Shown here piece by piece: positions 36,498 through 45,317 of a stretch of 64,000 nucleotides of DNA. Origin of the DNA: an uncultured Glaciecola sp. (GTDB taxonomy: Bacteria > Pseudomonadota > Gammaproteobacteria > Enterobacterales > Alteromonadaceae). Under the pieces are notes generated by a model. The model was not told the DNA's origin. It saw nothing but the letters and a program-made list of their open reading frames with translations, and did not search any database. The stretch's first letter is position 1, and each line of letters starts with the position of its first letter. The stretch spans positions 372,001 to 436,000 of the forward strand of contig NZ_CALJHY010000002.1 in the NCBI RefSeq assembly GCF_937770335.1, given 5' to 3'. Both the position numbers and the translations under genes were made by a program.

Positions 36498-38915
36498 ATG
36501 AAGTTAACCAGCAAAATATCGTTTACGCTAGGTATACGAACGCTCATATTAGTATTAATGCTAGGTTTTGCCATGTCTTTTCTACAAACCTATATCGACT
36601 TTAAAAACCGACGAGCAGAAGTAAATGCATCCATTGAGTCAATCATTGATGCATCAAAGGATTCTGCAAAGAACGCTGTTTGGAACTTAGACAGCAATTT
36701 AGCTGCATTGGTTATCGAAGGCCTTACTTATTTCAATTATTTTTCCTATGTCGCAATCTTAGACGAATGCGACAATGTTTTAGCCGAGTCAAACGACAAA
36801 GAATTCGAGCAATCCAACCAGGTTCTCTCATTTTTCTTAGTCCCTAATATTAAAGAATACATTGTCCCCTTAACCGAATCTGATTCTTCACCGGTCGATG
36901 GCATTGTATGGCCCCTAGAATCTGGAAAAATGCTCGTTCGAATAAATATACATTCTTCCCTCCGTGATGTTTATGAGCGAGCAATAAGAACCTTTATTAT
37001 CTCATTGGCAGGCTATATATTTATATCCGTCGCATTGGTTTTACTTTATCACTTCAGTCTAGCTGCGCCGCTTATGCGCTTAGCTAGCCGCTTTGAGAGA
37101 GTGAACACGTCATCTTTTACTAAGCAGTCTATTAGTAAGCTTAAAGGTCATGAGTCGGATGAATTTAGTAAAATCATTGATTCAGCTAATGATTTATTAG
37201 GACGAATAGCATCAGGTCAAACCCTCCTGACTCAACGAAGTCAGCGCTTTAGGCTAATCCTTGATACTGCTCCTGCTATTATTTATTCACTGGACAGTGA
37301 TAGTAAATTTGTATTCGCCAATAAAGCGACTGCATCATTCTATGGTTTCTCTATATTTGATATGAAAGGAAAGTTAGCGTCTGACATTATTCAGCCAGTT
37401 GACCCAGCTTTAATGGAGGTCTTGAATAAGTTTATAGCGGATAATTCGCGCCAGATGAACACAGTATTTGAGGCTTATGATTCGCAGAAAATCAAATGCG
37501 TAATAGAAATGTCGCTTGTAAAATTTCATACATACGATGGAAAAAGTATTTTAGTAGTAGGCAACGATGTCACAAAGCGTGTAGCAGCCGAAGATAAAAT
37601 TGAAAGTTTAGCGTATTGTGATTCACTCACTAACTTGCCAAATCGCAACAAGGTATATGAGATATTAAACGCTCAAAATATTGCGGTTTCAAACAGTCAA
37701 TACCAAGTAGTTATATTGGCCGACTTAGACCAATTTAAGCGAATTAACGATACCTTGAGCCACAGTGTGGGAGACCAACTCATTATAAAGTTAGCAGAGC
37801 GACTATCAACCGAATTTGAGGGTATCGGTTTTGTTGCACGCTTGGGTGCTGATGAATTTCTACTACACAGTGAGCAGCTATCTAGCAATCGAGAGATTGC
37901 GAATACAACTGCGTTTGAACTTGCCGAGAAACTAAGAAAATGTGTGAATAGAGAAATAGATATTGGGTTGCATCGCTATAATTTGTCTGCAAGTTTAGGT
38001 GTAGTTGTATTTAAGCCTGGTTTTGAAACAGCTGATGAAATTTTGCAGTATGCAGATACTGCTATGTACGAATCTAAAAAAACGGGTCGTAATTGCTCAA
38101 CCCTGTTTATAAATAAAATGGCAACGGAAGCGGCTAAACTACTTAAATTAGAACGTGATATAAGTACTGCTATTTTAAAAGATGAATTCTTCTTCGTTCT
38201 TCAGCCATTGATATCATCTGTAACCATGGAGGTTTCTTCGGCAGAGGCGCTTATTCGCTGGCAGCAAGATGATACGATCGTTGCACCTGACGATTTCATT
38301 CCTTTTCTTGAAGAAAGTGCGTTGATTATTGATGTTGGTGATAAAATGCTAACCAAGGTGTGCGAATTCTTAGTGCAATTAAAAAAGCAGGGACTTTTGG
38401 CCAATTCTTTTAAAATCGCGGTTAACATTAGTGGAAAGCAATTGTCTGAAGGCAACTTCATAGACAAAGTAACCAATGTGTTGAGAAAACATCAGATTGC
38501 TGGTCATTATCTTGAATTTGAAATCACCGAAAGTGTCGCGTTATGCAATCTAAAAGACACTATATATAAGATAAATCAATTAAAAAAAATTGGTATCAGT
38601 TTTAGTCTGGACGATTTTGGTACGGGCTATAGTTCACTTAGTCATTTAAAAGACTTGCCTGTTGATAAACTGAAAATTGACCGGTCATTTATCAATGATA
38701 TTAATGTTGATAAACAAGATGAAAACCTAGTTAAGTCAATTCTTCAACTTGCTGTCAATCTAGGTATTGTTACCGTTGCCGAAGGGGTTGAAACAAAGGA
38801 GCAGCTGGAATGGCTAAAAGAACACGGTAGCATGTTGTTACAAGGTTACTATTTCAGTTGCCCAATCCTACCCACTGAATTCGTTAATAAATATTTAACT
38901 CCAAGTATAAAGTAA
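36498..38915 (+). CDS. Membrane GGDEF-EAL protein with PAS domain
   Basis: An 805-residue cyclic-di-GMP turnover protein. Two membrane helices near the N-terminus bracket a periplasmic sensor, followed by a HAMP-like linker, a PAS domain (ILDTAPAIIYSLDSDSKFVF), a GGDEF domain and an EAL domain. The GGDEF signature reads GADEF (450-454), so diguanylate cyclase activity is doubtful. The EAL domain looks intact (EAL at 583-585, then EITES, DDFGTGYSSL, EGVETKEQ), so phosphodiesterase activity is likely. The ATG at 36498 is preferred over an upstream TTG. Confidence 0.92.
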   Translation: MKLTSKISFTLGIRTLILVLMLGFAMSFLQTYIDFKNRRAEVNASIESIIDASKDSAKNAVWNLDSNLAALVIEGLTYFNYFSYVAILDECDNVLAESNDKEFEQSNQVLSFFLVPNIKEYIVPLTESDSSPVDGIVWPLESGKMLVRINIHSSLRDVYERAIRTFIISLAGYIFISVALVLLYHFSLAAPLMRLASRFERVNTSSFTKQSISKLKGHESDEFSKIIDSANDLLGRIASGQTLLTQRSQRFRLILDTAPAIIYSLDSDSKFVFANKATASFYGFSIFDMKGKLASDIIQPVDPALMEVLNKFIADNSRQMNTVFEAYDSQKIKCVIEMSLVKFHTYDGKSILVVGNDVTKRVAAEDKIESLAYCDSLTNLPNRNKVYEILNAQNIAVSNSQYQVVILADLDQFKRINDTLSHSVGDQLIIKLAERLSTEFEGIGFVARLGADEFLLHSEQLSSNREIANTTAFELAEKLRKCVNREIDIGLHRYNLSASLGVVVFKPGFETADEILQYADTAMYESKKTGRNCSTLFINKMATEAAKLLKLERDISTAILKDEFFFVLQPLISSVTMEVSSAEALIRWQQDDTIVAPDDFIPFLEESALIIDVGDKMLTKVCEFLVQLKKQGLLANSFKIAVNISGKQLSEGNFIDKVTNVLRKHQIAGHYLEFEITESVALCNLKDTIYKINQLKKIGISFSLDDFGTGYSSLSHLKDLPVDKLKIDRSFINDINVDKQDENLVKSILQLAVNLGIVTVAEGVETKEQLEWLKEHGSMLLQGYYFSCPILPTEFVNKYLTPSIK

Positions 38916-38973
38916 TGACCTTCAAAGAGAAAACCTGACCACTGATTGGATTACTCATCGTCTTATATTTTTA

Positions 38974-39570
38974 CTACTTAACTTTAGTTTGTGCAGCTAA
39001 TGCTAAATCTAAAAAAACGATTTCAGGTTCATTCACAATGCCAACCTTGCCCCCGTTTTCCTCATTGAGCAGCCATCCCTAACTTTCTGTTTGATAGGGG
39101 ACACTCTTCTCAATGACCGACGTGTTGTAGCCAAATTAGTAAACATTGTGTACGTAGGTTAGATAACTAAGAGCGTTTGTATCATTGATACTAAGTGTAT
39201 CGTCTTTTTGAATATGCAATAGTTTGTAAGGGGCATCTCCTGCACAAATTCTTGCTTTTGGCGTAACTTGTCCAGTCTTGGTCAATAAATCAATTTCATA
39301 CAAATCTTAGCTGCCCGGGGATATTGATGCTTTTTGTAAAACCGCAGCACTGCCTCTAGGCTCGAAAATAAGATCAATACCCGAGCAAGACATTGCTTTG
39401 TGACGCAGTTCGTCTTACAGGGTGACATGAGTCCCTAATATTAGTAGTTGTGGCCGTGATTTGTCGATAGCGAAAGTTGATAAAGGAAGTACATTAGCAG
39501 CACTGACTATTGCAGCCTATTTCAGAATATGGCGGCGTAGCTTATCTACATTGTTATACAACTTATCCAT
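38974..39570 (-). pseudogene. Decayed ABC-transporter substrate-binding protein gene
   Basis: A single minus-strand frame of 198 codons from an ATG with a GAGG ribosome site reads as a PotD-like solute-binding protein: twin-arginine-like start (LRRHILK), LLILGTHVTL, EPRGSAAVLQKAS, AGDAPYKLL and GKVGIVNEP. It has five internal stops at 39517-39519, 39415-39417, 39307-39309, 39136-39138 and 39079-39081. Several can be explained as Gln or Trp codons changed by one base. A stretch after DLYE seems deleted in frame, and the C-terminal half is missing. No frameshift occurs. The family call is from motif memory and is moderately sure; the pseudogene status is clear. Confidence 0.65.
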
Positions 39571-39840
39571 AATGCCTCTTATTGGCTGTAAAACTCAATT
39601 TGTAAAAGATTTCATAGTCTAAATGTAGATTAAGCTAACACGCTTTAATTTACTTAAGTTAAGTGGGGATAAATATTTAAAAAATAGTGATCTTTTTAAT
39701 AAAAGCCTAACTTTCTTATGCTAATGTAGCACTTTATAAAATATAAGTCCTTTTTTATTGTTACCTAATATTTAAGCTTTGTTGGGTTGATCACTAATAA
39801 GGGGTTAACGTTTAATTCCTATTCCTGTAATCGTATTGAA

Positions 39841-41472
39841 ATGGAAAGTACTCAAACAATGAATATTGCCGATATGCCAGCTGATGAAATAAGCCGTTTA
39901 AATGCCCTGTACAGGTATCAAATACTTGATAGTGAGAATGAAAGCATATTTGATGAACTAACGCAGTTGGCGTCAGAGATCTGTGATACCCCAATCGCAT
40001 TAATTAGCTTGATAGGCCCAGACCGTCAGTGGTTTAAATCTAAAGTAGGTTTGGACGCAGAAGAAACTGCCAGAGACATTGCTTTTTGCTCTCACGCAAT
40101 AAATCAAGAAAATGTATTTGAAGTAAACGATACGCTCCTTGATGAACGCTTTAAAGATAATCCATTAGTGACCTCTGATCCAAATATTCGATTTTATGCT
40201 GGCGCACCTCTAATAACGCCAAGCGGCCATGCAATAGGGACTATTTGCGCCATTAGTGATAAGCCTAAGAAGCTGAATACACATCAACGTAAAGCAATGG
40301 AAATTCTTAGTCGAGAAGTTATATCGCAATTAGAGCTGCGCCTAAGGCTGATTCAATTACAAAAAGAAAATGAGAGAACAACTGAATTTCTATCTAGATT
40401 AAGTCATGAATTGAGAACTCCTCTTCATTCCATCTTAAGCTTGAGCCAACTAATGTTGGCTGATGGTGAGTTCAAAACCTCACAAAAAAATACATCTTAT
40501 CTGCAACACATCGATTTTAGTGGCAAGCGACTATTAGAATTGGTTACTTCAATCCTCAACATTAGCAAAATTGAGAAGGGTTGTTTGGAGCTGCACGAAA
40601 GAACAACGAACGTACAAAATTTCTTTTTTAATATAGACGGTATTGCATCTTCGTTGGCGAATAAAAAGCGTATTGATGTTAATTTTAACCTGACTTCAAA
40701 TAACATTGATTGTATTAAGATTGATGATTTGCGCTTAACTCAAATTATTTTAAACTTGATTAGCAATAGCATTAAATTTTCAACTTCAAAACAATCTATA
40801 TTCATAGATGTAGTCGTTAACAAAACTAAAATTGTTATAGCAGTAAAAGATAATGGGATTGGAATATCTGAAAGCGATATCTCTTTATTATTTAATAAAT
40901 TTCAACGAGTGGGTAATAACAATACAGAGGAAGGCGCAGGTCTGGGCTTAATTATTACTAAGGGCCTAGTGGAGCTTATGAATGGGGATATAAAATTATT
41001 TAGTAAATTAGATGAAGGTACATTGGTAAAAGTAAATATTCCTTTGAATCATAATAATATTGATGAGCAACCCGCGAATCCAGATCTAATGCGAAAATCC
41101 TTTGATCCAAACATAAAAATATTAGTCGTAGAAGATAACAACATTAATCAAGAGGTAGCTAAGGCTGTCTTCGGCTCAATAAAGCTAAATATCGATATTG
41201 CTGATAATGGTGCGAGTGCTGTGATCTTTGCGAATAAATACAAATATGATGTTATTTTTATGGATTTACATTTACCAGATTTTGATGGCTTTGAAGCAAG
41301 CAGAAGGATAATCAAATCAAATCCTCAGCAGAACATAATCGCTTTGACCGCTGACGTCTTTGCAAAGCAAAGCCCGAAGTTAATTGCTTGTGGAATCAAA
41401 GATGTTTTAAATAAACCATTTGATCTAAGCGTCTTGCTTGATATTCTTAACAAATACTTTCCAATGAAATAG
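39841..41472 (+). CDS. Hybrid sensor histidine kinase / response regulator with GAF domain
   Basis: A 543-residue cytoplasmic hybrid kinase. An N-terminal GAF domain (ICDTPIALISLIGPDRQWFK) is followed by HisKA with His189 (RLSHELRTPLHS), a HATPase_c domain (NLISNSIKFS, DNGIGIS, GAGLGLIITKGL) and a C-terminal receiver with phosphoacceptor Asp475 (IFMDLHLPDFDGFE) and the Lys of NKPF. No membrane segment. The start at 39841 is favoured; an upstream TTG would add 18 residues. The output partner is not encoded nearby. Confidence 0.92.
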   Translation: MESTQTMNIADMPADEISRLNALYRYQILDSENESIFDELTQLASEICDTPIALISLIGPDRQWFKSKVGLDAEETARDIAFCSHAINQENVFEVNDTLLDERFKDNPLVTSDPNIRFYAGAPLITPSGHAIGTICAISDKPKKLNTHQRKAMEILSREVISQLELRLRLIQLQKENERTTEFLSRLSHELRTPLHSILSLSQLMLADGEFKTSQKNTSYLQHIDFSGKRLLELVTSILNISKIEKGCLELHERTTNVQNFFFNIDGIASSLANKKRIDVNFNLTSNNIDCIKIDDLRLTQIILNLISNSIKFSTSKQSIFIDVVVNKTKIVIAVKDNGIGISESDISLLFNKFQRVGNNNTEEGAGLGLIITKGLVELMNGDIKLFSKLDEGTLVKVNIPLNHNNIDEQPANPDLMRKSFDPNIKILVVEDNNINQEVAKAVFGSIKLNIDIADNGASAVIFANKYKYDVIFMDLHLPDFDGFEASRRIIKSNPQQNIIALTADVFAKQSPKLIACGIKDVLNKPFDLSVLLDILNKYFPMK

Positions 41473-41510
41473 ATTCATCTACATTGCTATGTATTGAATT
41501 TAAACAAAAA

Positions 41511-41537
41511 AAAGACGCCTAAAAGCGTCTTTTTTGA
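41511..41537 (-). terminator. Intrinsic terminator of ssrA
   Basis: AAGACGC (41512-41518) and GCGTCTT (41525-41531) form a hairpin with T-runs on both sides, serving ssrA (-) and probably the kinase gene (+). Confidence 0.88.
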
Positions 41538-41539
41538 AT

Positions 41540-41897
41540 TGGTGGAGCTGGCGGGAATTGAACCCGCGTCCAGAAAGCGTCAACCTTCGGTACTACATGC
41601 TTAGTTTGTCATTTATTTAATCCTATGGACCCCGACAAACAGGGTTCCTTCGGACTGGCCTAATACTATTTCGCGGTTCAACCTTAGACAAGTATCCCTC
41701 GCTATTTCACTAGTATGACCTTCCGTACCTCAGTTAGTGAAAAGAACTTGAGTGGAAGGGCCTATGCAGGGTATTAAGCTGCTAGTGCGTAGTTTTCGTC
41801 GTTTGCGACTATTTTTTTGCGGCTTTTTTAAGAGGCCAGCCGCACCTCTGCATGCACCTCCAGCATCATTGAATCCTGTCGAATCCAGAGCAGCCCC
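41540..41897 (-). ncRNA. ssrA: Transfer-messenger RNA
   Basis: A 358-nt tmRNA that rescues stalled ribosomes with SmpB. The 5' end is GGGGCTGCTCTGGATTCGAC and the 3' end is the tRNA-like TTCAATTCCCGCCAGCTCCACCA, with encoded CCA and the TTC-type T loop. The tag frame at 41774-41806 encodes ANDENYALAA then TAA, identical to the E. coli tag. The 5' end coincides with the left junction of an integrative element, so the native upstream promoter has been displaced. Confidence 0.97.
41881..41897. repeat. Attachment-site core, left (tmRNA 5' end)
   Basis: GAATCCAGAGCAGCCCC, the last 17 bases of the ssrA 5' end on the plus strand, repeated exactly at 48683-48699. Confidence 0.85.
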
Positions 41898-41902
41898 AGA
41901 TG

Positions 41903-41972
41903 TGTTACGAGTCGCGTGTAACAGGTTTCATAATATCATTATTTTTCACTAATAGTAACAACATTAGTAACA
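41903..41972. promoter_or_regulatory. Left-end GTAACA repeats (possible integrase arm sites)
   Basis: TGTTAC (41903-41908) and GTAACA (41918-41923) form a dyad, with further GTAACA at 41955-41960 and 41967-41972. The same motif occurs near the right end at 48621-48638. The pattern fits arm-type sites for integrase or an excision factor. Confidence 0.4.
41930..41958 (-). promoter_or_regulatory. Element-borne promoter now facing ssrA
   Basis: Minus-strand TTACTA (41953-41958), 17-base spacer, TATTAT (41930-41935). Transcription would start about 25-30 bases before the mature tmRNA 5' end. In the excised circle the same promoter would read across the core into the integrase. Confidence 0.45.
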
Positions 41973-42034
41973 TCAATATAAACAAGGAGTACTTTATATT
42001 ATTTATATTCTTAGGTTGAACTAACTTGACCACT

Positions 42035-42265
42035 TCAATCTCCGCTTTTAAATGCAAAGCAGAGTAATAAACCAATAATTGTTACTGTTACCAGTTGAAG
42101 TATAAGCAATTCACGCAAAACACTATGAAACGTTGGGTATTTAGCAAGATAAAAAGTGTATTCTACCCCTCCGCTATAACTGTTCTCAGCAACGGGAGGA
42201 AATAAAAACATAAGTGCCAAGCTCAAAGCCGTAAATATTAGAGTAAATCTTTGGTACATATTCAT
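42035..42265 (-). CDS. Small membrane protein, unknown
   Basis: A 76-residue protein with two hydrophobic segments (RFTLIFTALSLALMFLF and LILQLVTVTIIGLLLCF) joined by a short polar loop. An AAGGA ribosome site lies 8 bases before the ATG. It follows the 161-residue gene by 35 bases and may be co-transcribed. No family recognised. Confidence 0.6.
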   Translation of the reverse strand: MNMYQRFTLIFTALSLALMFLFPPVAENSYSGGVEYTFYLAKYPTFHSVLRELLILQLVTVTIIGLLLCFAFKSGD

Positions 42266-42300
42266 TGGTATTTCCTTATTTTTACATTTATCTAGGAGAG

Positions 42301-42786
42301 CTACGAGCCTCTTAATTTGCAATTCATAATACTGAAACGATTTATCTTCCGTTCAAAAAAAATAGACTTAAGATTATGAGGCTTTTGATTACTTACACTA
42401 TATTTATAACTAATCATTTTGTCTTGTGATAGTGTTCTTAATTTGGTTTTAACCTCACCTCTGCAGATATCTTCAAACTTCTCAGTTAGCTTTTGCCTGT
42501 TCGGTTTAACAGTAAAGAACAGAGTGTGATACGGCATCACTATATATTTACTATCTATCGGAGCATCGCAGTAATAAGAAGAGTCGGTATTTTTTAAAGC
42601 AAGCCGCCATAAAATTGTGTGTTTATGATAGCGACTAATCCATTTTCTAAATTGTTTACCATGCTCTAGGGCATCTCTTGAGTTACTGTAAGATTGATAA
42701 AAGATGCTTACTTGGCATACCCAATCATAATTATCTAGGTGTTGTATGAATATTCGCTTTGATTTATCTTCAGCAGACTCTGGCAT
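42301..42786 (-). CDS. Hypothetical element protein (161 aa)
   Basis: A basic, soluble 161-residue protein rich in Lys, Arg and aromatic residues (FRKWISRYHKHTILWRLALK, MPYHTLFFTVKPNR). The Phe/Tyr/Lys pattern with a central strand-like LFFTVKPN suggests nucleic-acid binding, but no known catalytic motif is seen. It forms a small minus-strand unit with the downstream membrane protein. Confidence 0.55.
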   Translation of the reverse strand: MPESAEDKSKRIFIQHLDNYDWVCQVSIFYQSYSNSRDALEHGKQFRKWISRYHKHTILWRLALKNTDSSYYCDAPIDSKYIVMPYHTLFFTVKPNRQKLTEKFEDICRGEVKTKLRTLSQDKMISYKYSVSNQKPHNLKSIFFERKINRFSIMNCKLRGS

Positions 42787-43122
42787 TTATTTACTTTAAT
42801 GTTCGATGTGTACGGTTTAGGTTATTACATGATTCTTATTGTAGCAACATAAAGTAGATATATTACTTCCTATACTCTAAAACTAGTAAAGCAGTAAGGG
42901 CTTTAATTATATTGTGCTACATGTCATTTTCGTTATTATTTATAGTGCTACTTTAGCGGTAGTTTTGTGTTCTTTTTAAGGTTTTTAAGCAACTAGCCTA
43001 AAGTGCAGTTATTTAGATTAGCTGCTGAGCTTATTATTGAGACACCGAATGAGCTGTTTGGGTGTAAGGGGGGCTCTTTAATTTGTTTTCACTAACTCAA
43101 ACTTGAACTGGCAAATATAAAC
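42787..43122. other. Intergenic stretch in the element
   Basis: 336 AT-rich bases with no credible gene. It should contain the promoter of the 161-residue gene; I see no clear terminator or repeat. Confidence 0.4.
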
Positions 43123-43608
43123 TCAATCAAATAGCTTTGCTTTTTCTTTCTCAAACTCTTCTCTGGTGATTAAACCCTTTTCTAGCAGTCGACCTAGCCT
43201 CTCAAGCTGGTCATAAGCCTCCACTGAATTTTTGGTTTTGCTCTTGCTGGCTTCTTCACAAACAAAGATTAATTCAACTCTAGGGAAATTTCCTAAAATA
43301 TGAGGGGGTACTGAGGTTTGCTCTTTAATTACTTGATATCCTAGCTTCCTTTGCTCACAAAAGCGGTTTGCTCGATTCTCAGCCATCTCTCTAACTTCGT
43401 TTAAGGTTACAAATCCACTATTACCATGCTGAAAAACCCTATACTCGATTAACTCGTTTTCGTTATCTGAAACAGAAGTTATATTCCCTTCGAATACTGC
43501 GTTCTGAAAGCCTGAATTAGACTTTGCGGCTTCTATTATTGGGGAGGCAGAGGAGCAAGCTTGCGTTAATGCGATAAGGCTTAAGGTAAATAATAGATTT
43601 TTCGACAC
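43123..43608 (-). CDS. Lipoprotein with C-terminal SHOCT-like motif
   Basis: A 161-residue lipoprotein: lipobox LIALTQAC, a middle domain (GNSGFVTLNEVREMAENRAN .. FPRVELIFVC) and a C-terminal short helix pair (DQLERLGRLLEKGLITREEF) matching the SHOCT motif. A GTG start is supported by AAGGAAGGG. The middle domain shares SGFV, an alpha helix with Cys, and FPxVELxFxC with the next lipoprotein (43753-44016), so the two look paralogous. Confidence 0.72.
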   Translation of the reverse strand: MSKNLLFTLSLIALTQACSSASPIIEAAKSNSGFQNAVFEGNITSVSDNENELIEYRVFQHGNSGFVTLNEVREMAENRANRFCEQRKLGYQVIKEQTSVPPHILGNFPRVELIFVCEEASKSKTKNSVEAYDQLERLGRLLEKGLITREEFEKEKAKLFD

Positions 43609-43752
43609 TTTCCCTTCCTTGAGTTTGATTATCTTCTAATGTGAAAGTTGAGTTATGGAAATTACAAATAAAGCATGGCGAACTTTAAGATATTATCACA
43701 CTCAAACAGGTTTCATCTCAGCGTTTCGTTAGGCGTTTTTAGTGCGCCAGAA

Positions 43753-44016
43753 CTAAACGCATTTAAACTTTAATTCAACCTCAGGAAACTTACCAAAACC
43801 AGAGTCTGAATTGAATGAAACTTCTTCAAGTGACTTACTGAGGGTTTTGCAATGCTTCTCAGCACCCTTGTAAGCATCAGCTTTCATACCACCTACAGGA
43901 ACAAACCCACTTTGGCCAGAAATCATTATTGTATATGTATCATCGCCTATGGGTATTATTCCGGGACTCGATGTACAGCCAACAAGAGTTAATGCGAGTA
44001 ATAACAATCTAATCAT
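43753..44016 (-). CDS. Small lipoprotein, paralogue of 43123-43608
   Basis: An 87-residue lipoprotein (lipobox LTLVGC) with the domain GQSGFVPVGGMKADAYKGAE .. KHC .. FPEVELKFKC. It lacks the SHOCT tail of its neighbour. AAGGA precedes the ATG. The function is unknown; exclusion or envelope modification by the element would be guesses. Confidence 0.65.
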   Translation of the reverse strand: MIRLLLLALTLVGCTSSPGIIPIGDDTYTIMISGQSGFVPVGGMKADAYKGAEKHCKTLSKSLEEVSFNSDSGFGKFPEVELKFKCV

Positions 44017-44028
44017 TATGCTGATTCC

Positions 44029-44244
44029 TTATTTACCTAGCAGCTTATTATGTAGAAGCCGCAACAATATCTCAACGTAAACTTTTTTATAACTATAGTA
44101 ATCTGCGGCATAAGCAAACAGTATCTGCGCCAGTACTTTCCTAGAATAGTTATTGCGAATTATCTTATATAAGAAATAGAGGACGTAACACAATAATTTC
44201 TGCAGAAATTCTGGAAGGGCTATGCATATAGCTTTATCAATCAT
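44029..44244 (-). CDS. Doubtful small ORF (71 aa)
   Basis: A 71-residue hydrophobic and basic product (LLCYVLYFLYKIIRNNYSRK). The AAGG before its ATG is too close to act well. Its first codons lie in a sequence repeated at 44923-44972, where a similar start is quickly followed by a stop. It may be a real small gene or a fragment. Confidence 0.3.
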   Translation of the reverse strand: MIDKAICIALPEFLQKLLCYVLYFLYKIIRNNYSRKVLAQILFAYAADYYSYKKVYVEILLRLLHNKLLGK

Positions 44245-44272
44245 CCTTCACCCCTTGTACGGGTAGGCTTGT
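44219..44272. repeat. Dispersed ~50-bp element repeat, copy 1
   Basis: Shares TATGCATATAGC and a downstream CCCCTTGTACGGGTAGG-like block with 44923-44972, same orientation. Confidence 0.45.
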
Positions 44273-44640
44273 TGCTAAAAACAATTCAGATATGGCTATT
44301 GTTATTCATATTGTTATTAGTACCTTTAAGACTATAGCTATATAGGTTTGGTTTAACCCTCTATTTAGGGTGTATCTCGCCATTACGAGGTTTGAAGTGC
44401 ACACCCCTTGTCACCTATCAGATTCCCTTTCAAACATTAAAGTAGGCATTAAAAGGCGGTTTTAAGCATCAAACACTATCAATAAAGTATTTAGCTTACT
44501 GTCACTCAATAGGGTGTTATTTCTATTAATAGTTAAGCATTTTAAGGGCCTTCTGAGAATGTCAGATTGTTTGCTGGTAGGTGGTTAGCGAGTTATCGTT
44601 ATAATTCAAGGGTAAGCATTACAAGTAAAGGGAGATTGAT
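44245..44640. other. Intergenic stretch in the element
   Basis: About 400 bases without a gene apart from the tail of the dispersed repeat. AT-rich; several short TATAAT-like sequences precede the small plus-strand gene, none decisive. Confidence 0.4.
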
Positions 44641-44829
44641 ATGATAAGAAATGTGAAAGTGATAATAAGGCTGATTGGTCTTTTGGTATTAGCGACACTT
44701 TCAGGGCGCTCTAAGTATTCAACTTATGATGAGTGCAGGCTTGTTGAAGAAAAAGAGGGTGTACCCGAAATGACAGCGGTTAGTTACTGCTGGGAGTTAG
44801 TTAAAAAAGGGGAGATTTCTAGGGGGTAG
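44641..44829 (+). CDS. Small exported protein (62 aa)
   Basis: A 62-residue product with an N-terminal hydrophobic segment (VIIRLIGLLVLATLSG) and a short polar tail with two cysteines (YDECRLVEE, VSYCWELVKKG). GGGAGATTGAT precedes the ATG, a good ribosome site. The lipobox-like position reads TLSGRS without Cys, so a cleaved or anchored peptide is more likely than a lipoprotein. Unknown function. Confidence 0.5.
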   Translation: MIRNVKVIIRLIGLLVLATLSGRSKYSTYDECRLVEEKEGVPEMTAVSYCWELVKKGEISRG

Positions 44830-45311
44830 TATTTGGTGTGTTTTGCTTTGTTCTTTTGTAAGGAAAGCTAGCTTGGAGGCGCTTCAAAAGTTTGTAATTT
44901 TTGTAAAGATTCTTAAGAGGTTATGCATATAGCCGCATAAGCCAACAATCCCCCTGTGCGGGTAGGGTTTATCATTGGAGTTAAATTAAGTAAACTACTT
45001 ATTACGATGATTATCGCACCTATCGCTATCGTAATTATTAAGAATACACTTACCCCTCACTCATAACTCCCGCATAAGCCCCTGAGTGGCTATATAAGGG
45101 GTTTTAATTAAGAATCTACATATACCTACGTGGTTTACTTTAAGCCTCCTGCATTTGCTTTTAATTGGCGATTAGATTTCAGGGACTATCAATAGGGTAT
45201 ACCTATTTGAGTGAATCTCGACAGGTGAGTTAGTGAAGCTTTCTCTATCAATAGCCTTGCAAAATAACCTTAATGATATATTATCAATGAGGGTTGGTTG
45301 ATTATAGGTAT
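44830..45311. other. Intergenic stretch with hairpin
   Basis: About 480 bases without a gene. It holds the second dispersed repeat (44923-44972) and a weak hairpin CCCCT/AGGGG at 45079-45101 followed by TTTT, a possible terminator. Confidence 0.4.
44923..44972. repeat. Dispersed ~50-bp element repeat, copy 2
   Basis: Partner of 44219-44272: TATGCATATAGC, then CCCCCTGTGCGGGTAGGG. Confidence 0.45.
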
Positions 45312-45317
45312 ATGATA

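Noticed and set aside
41752-41952. Plus-strand 66-aa frame
   Set aside because: It lies antisense to the 5' half of tmRNA and crosses the element junction; no ribosome site.
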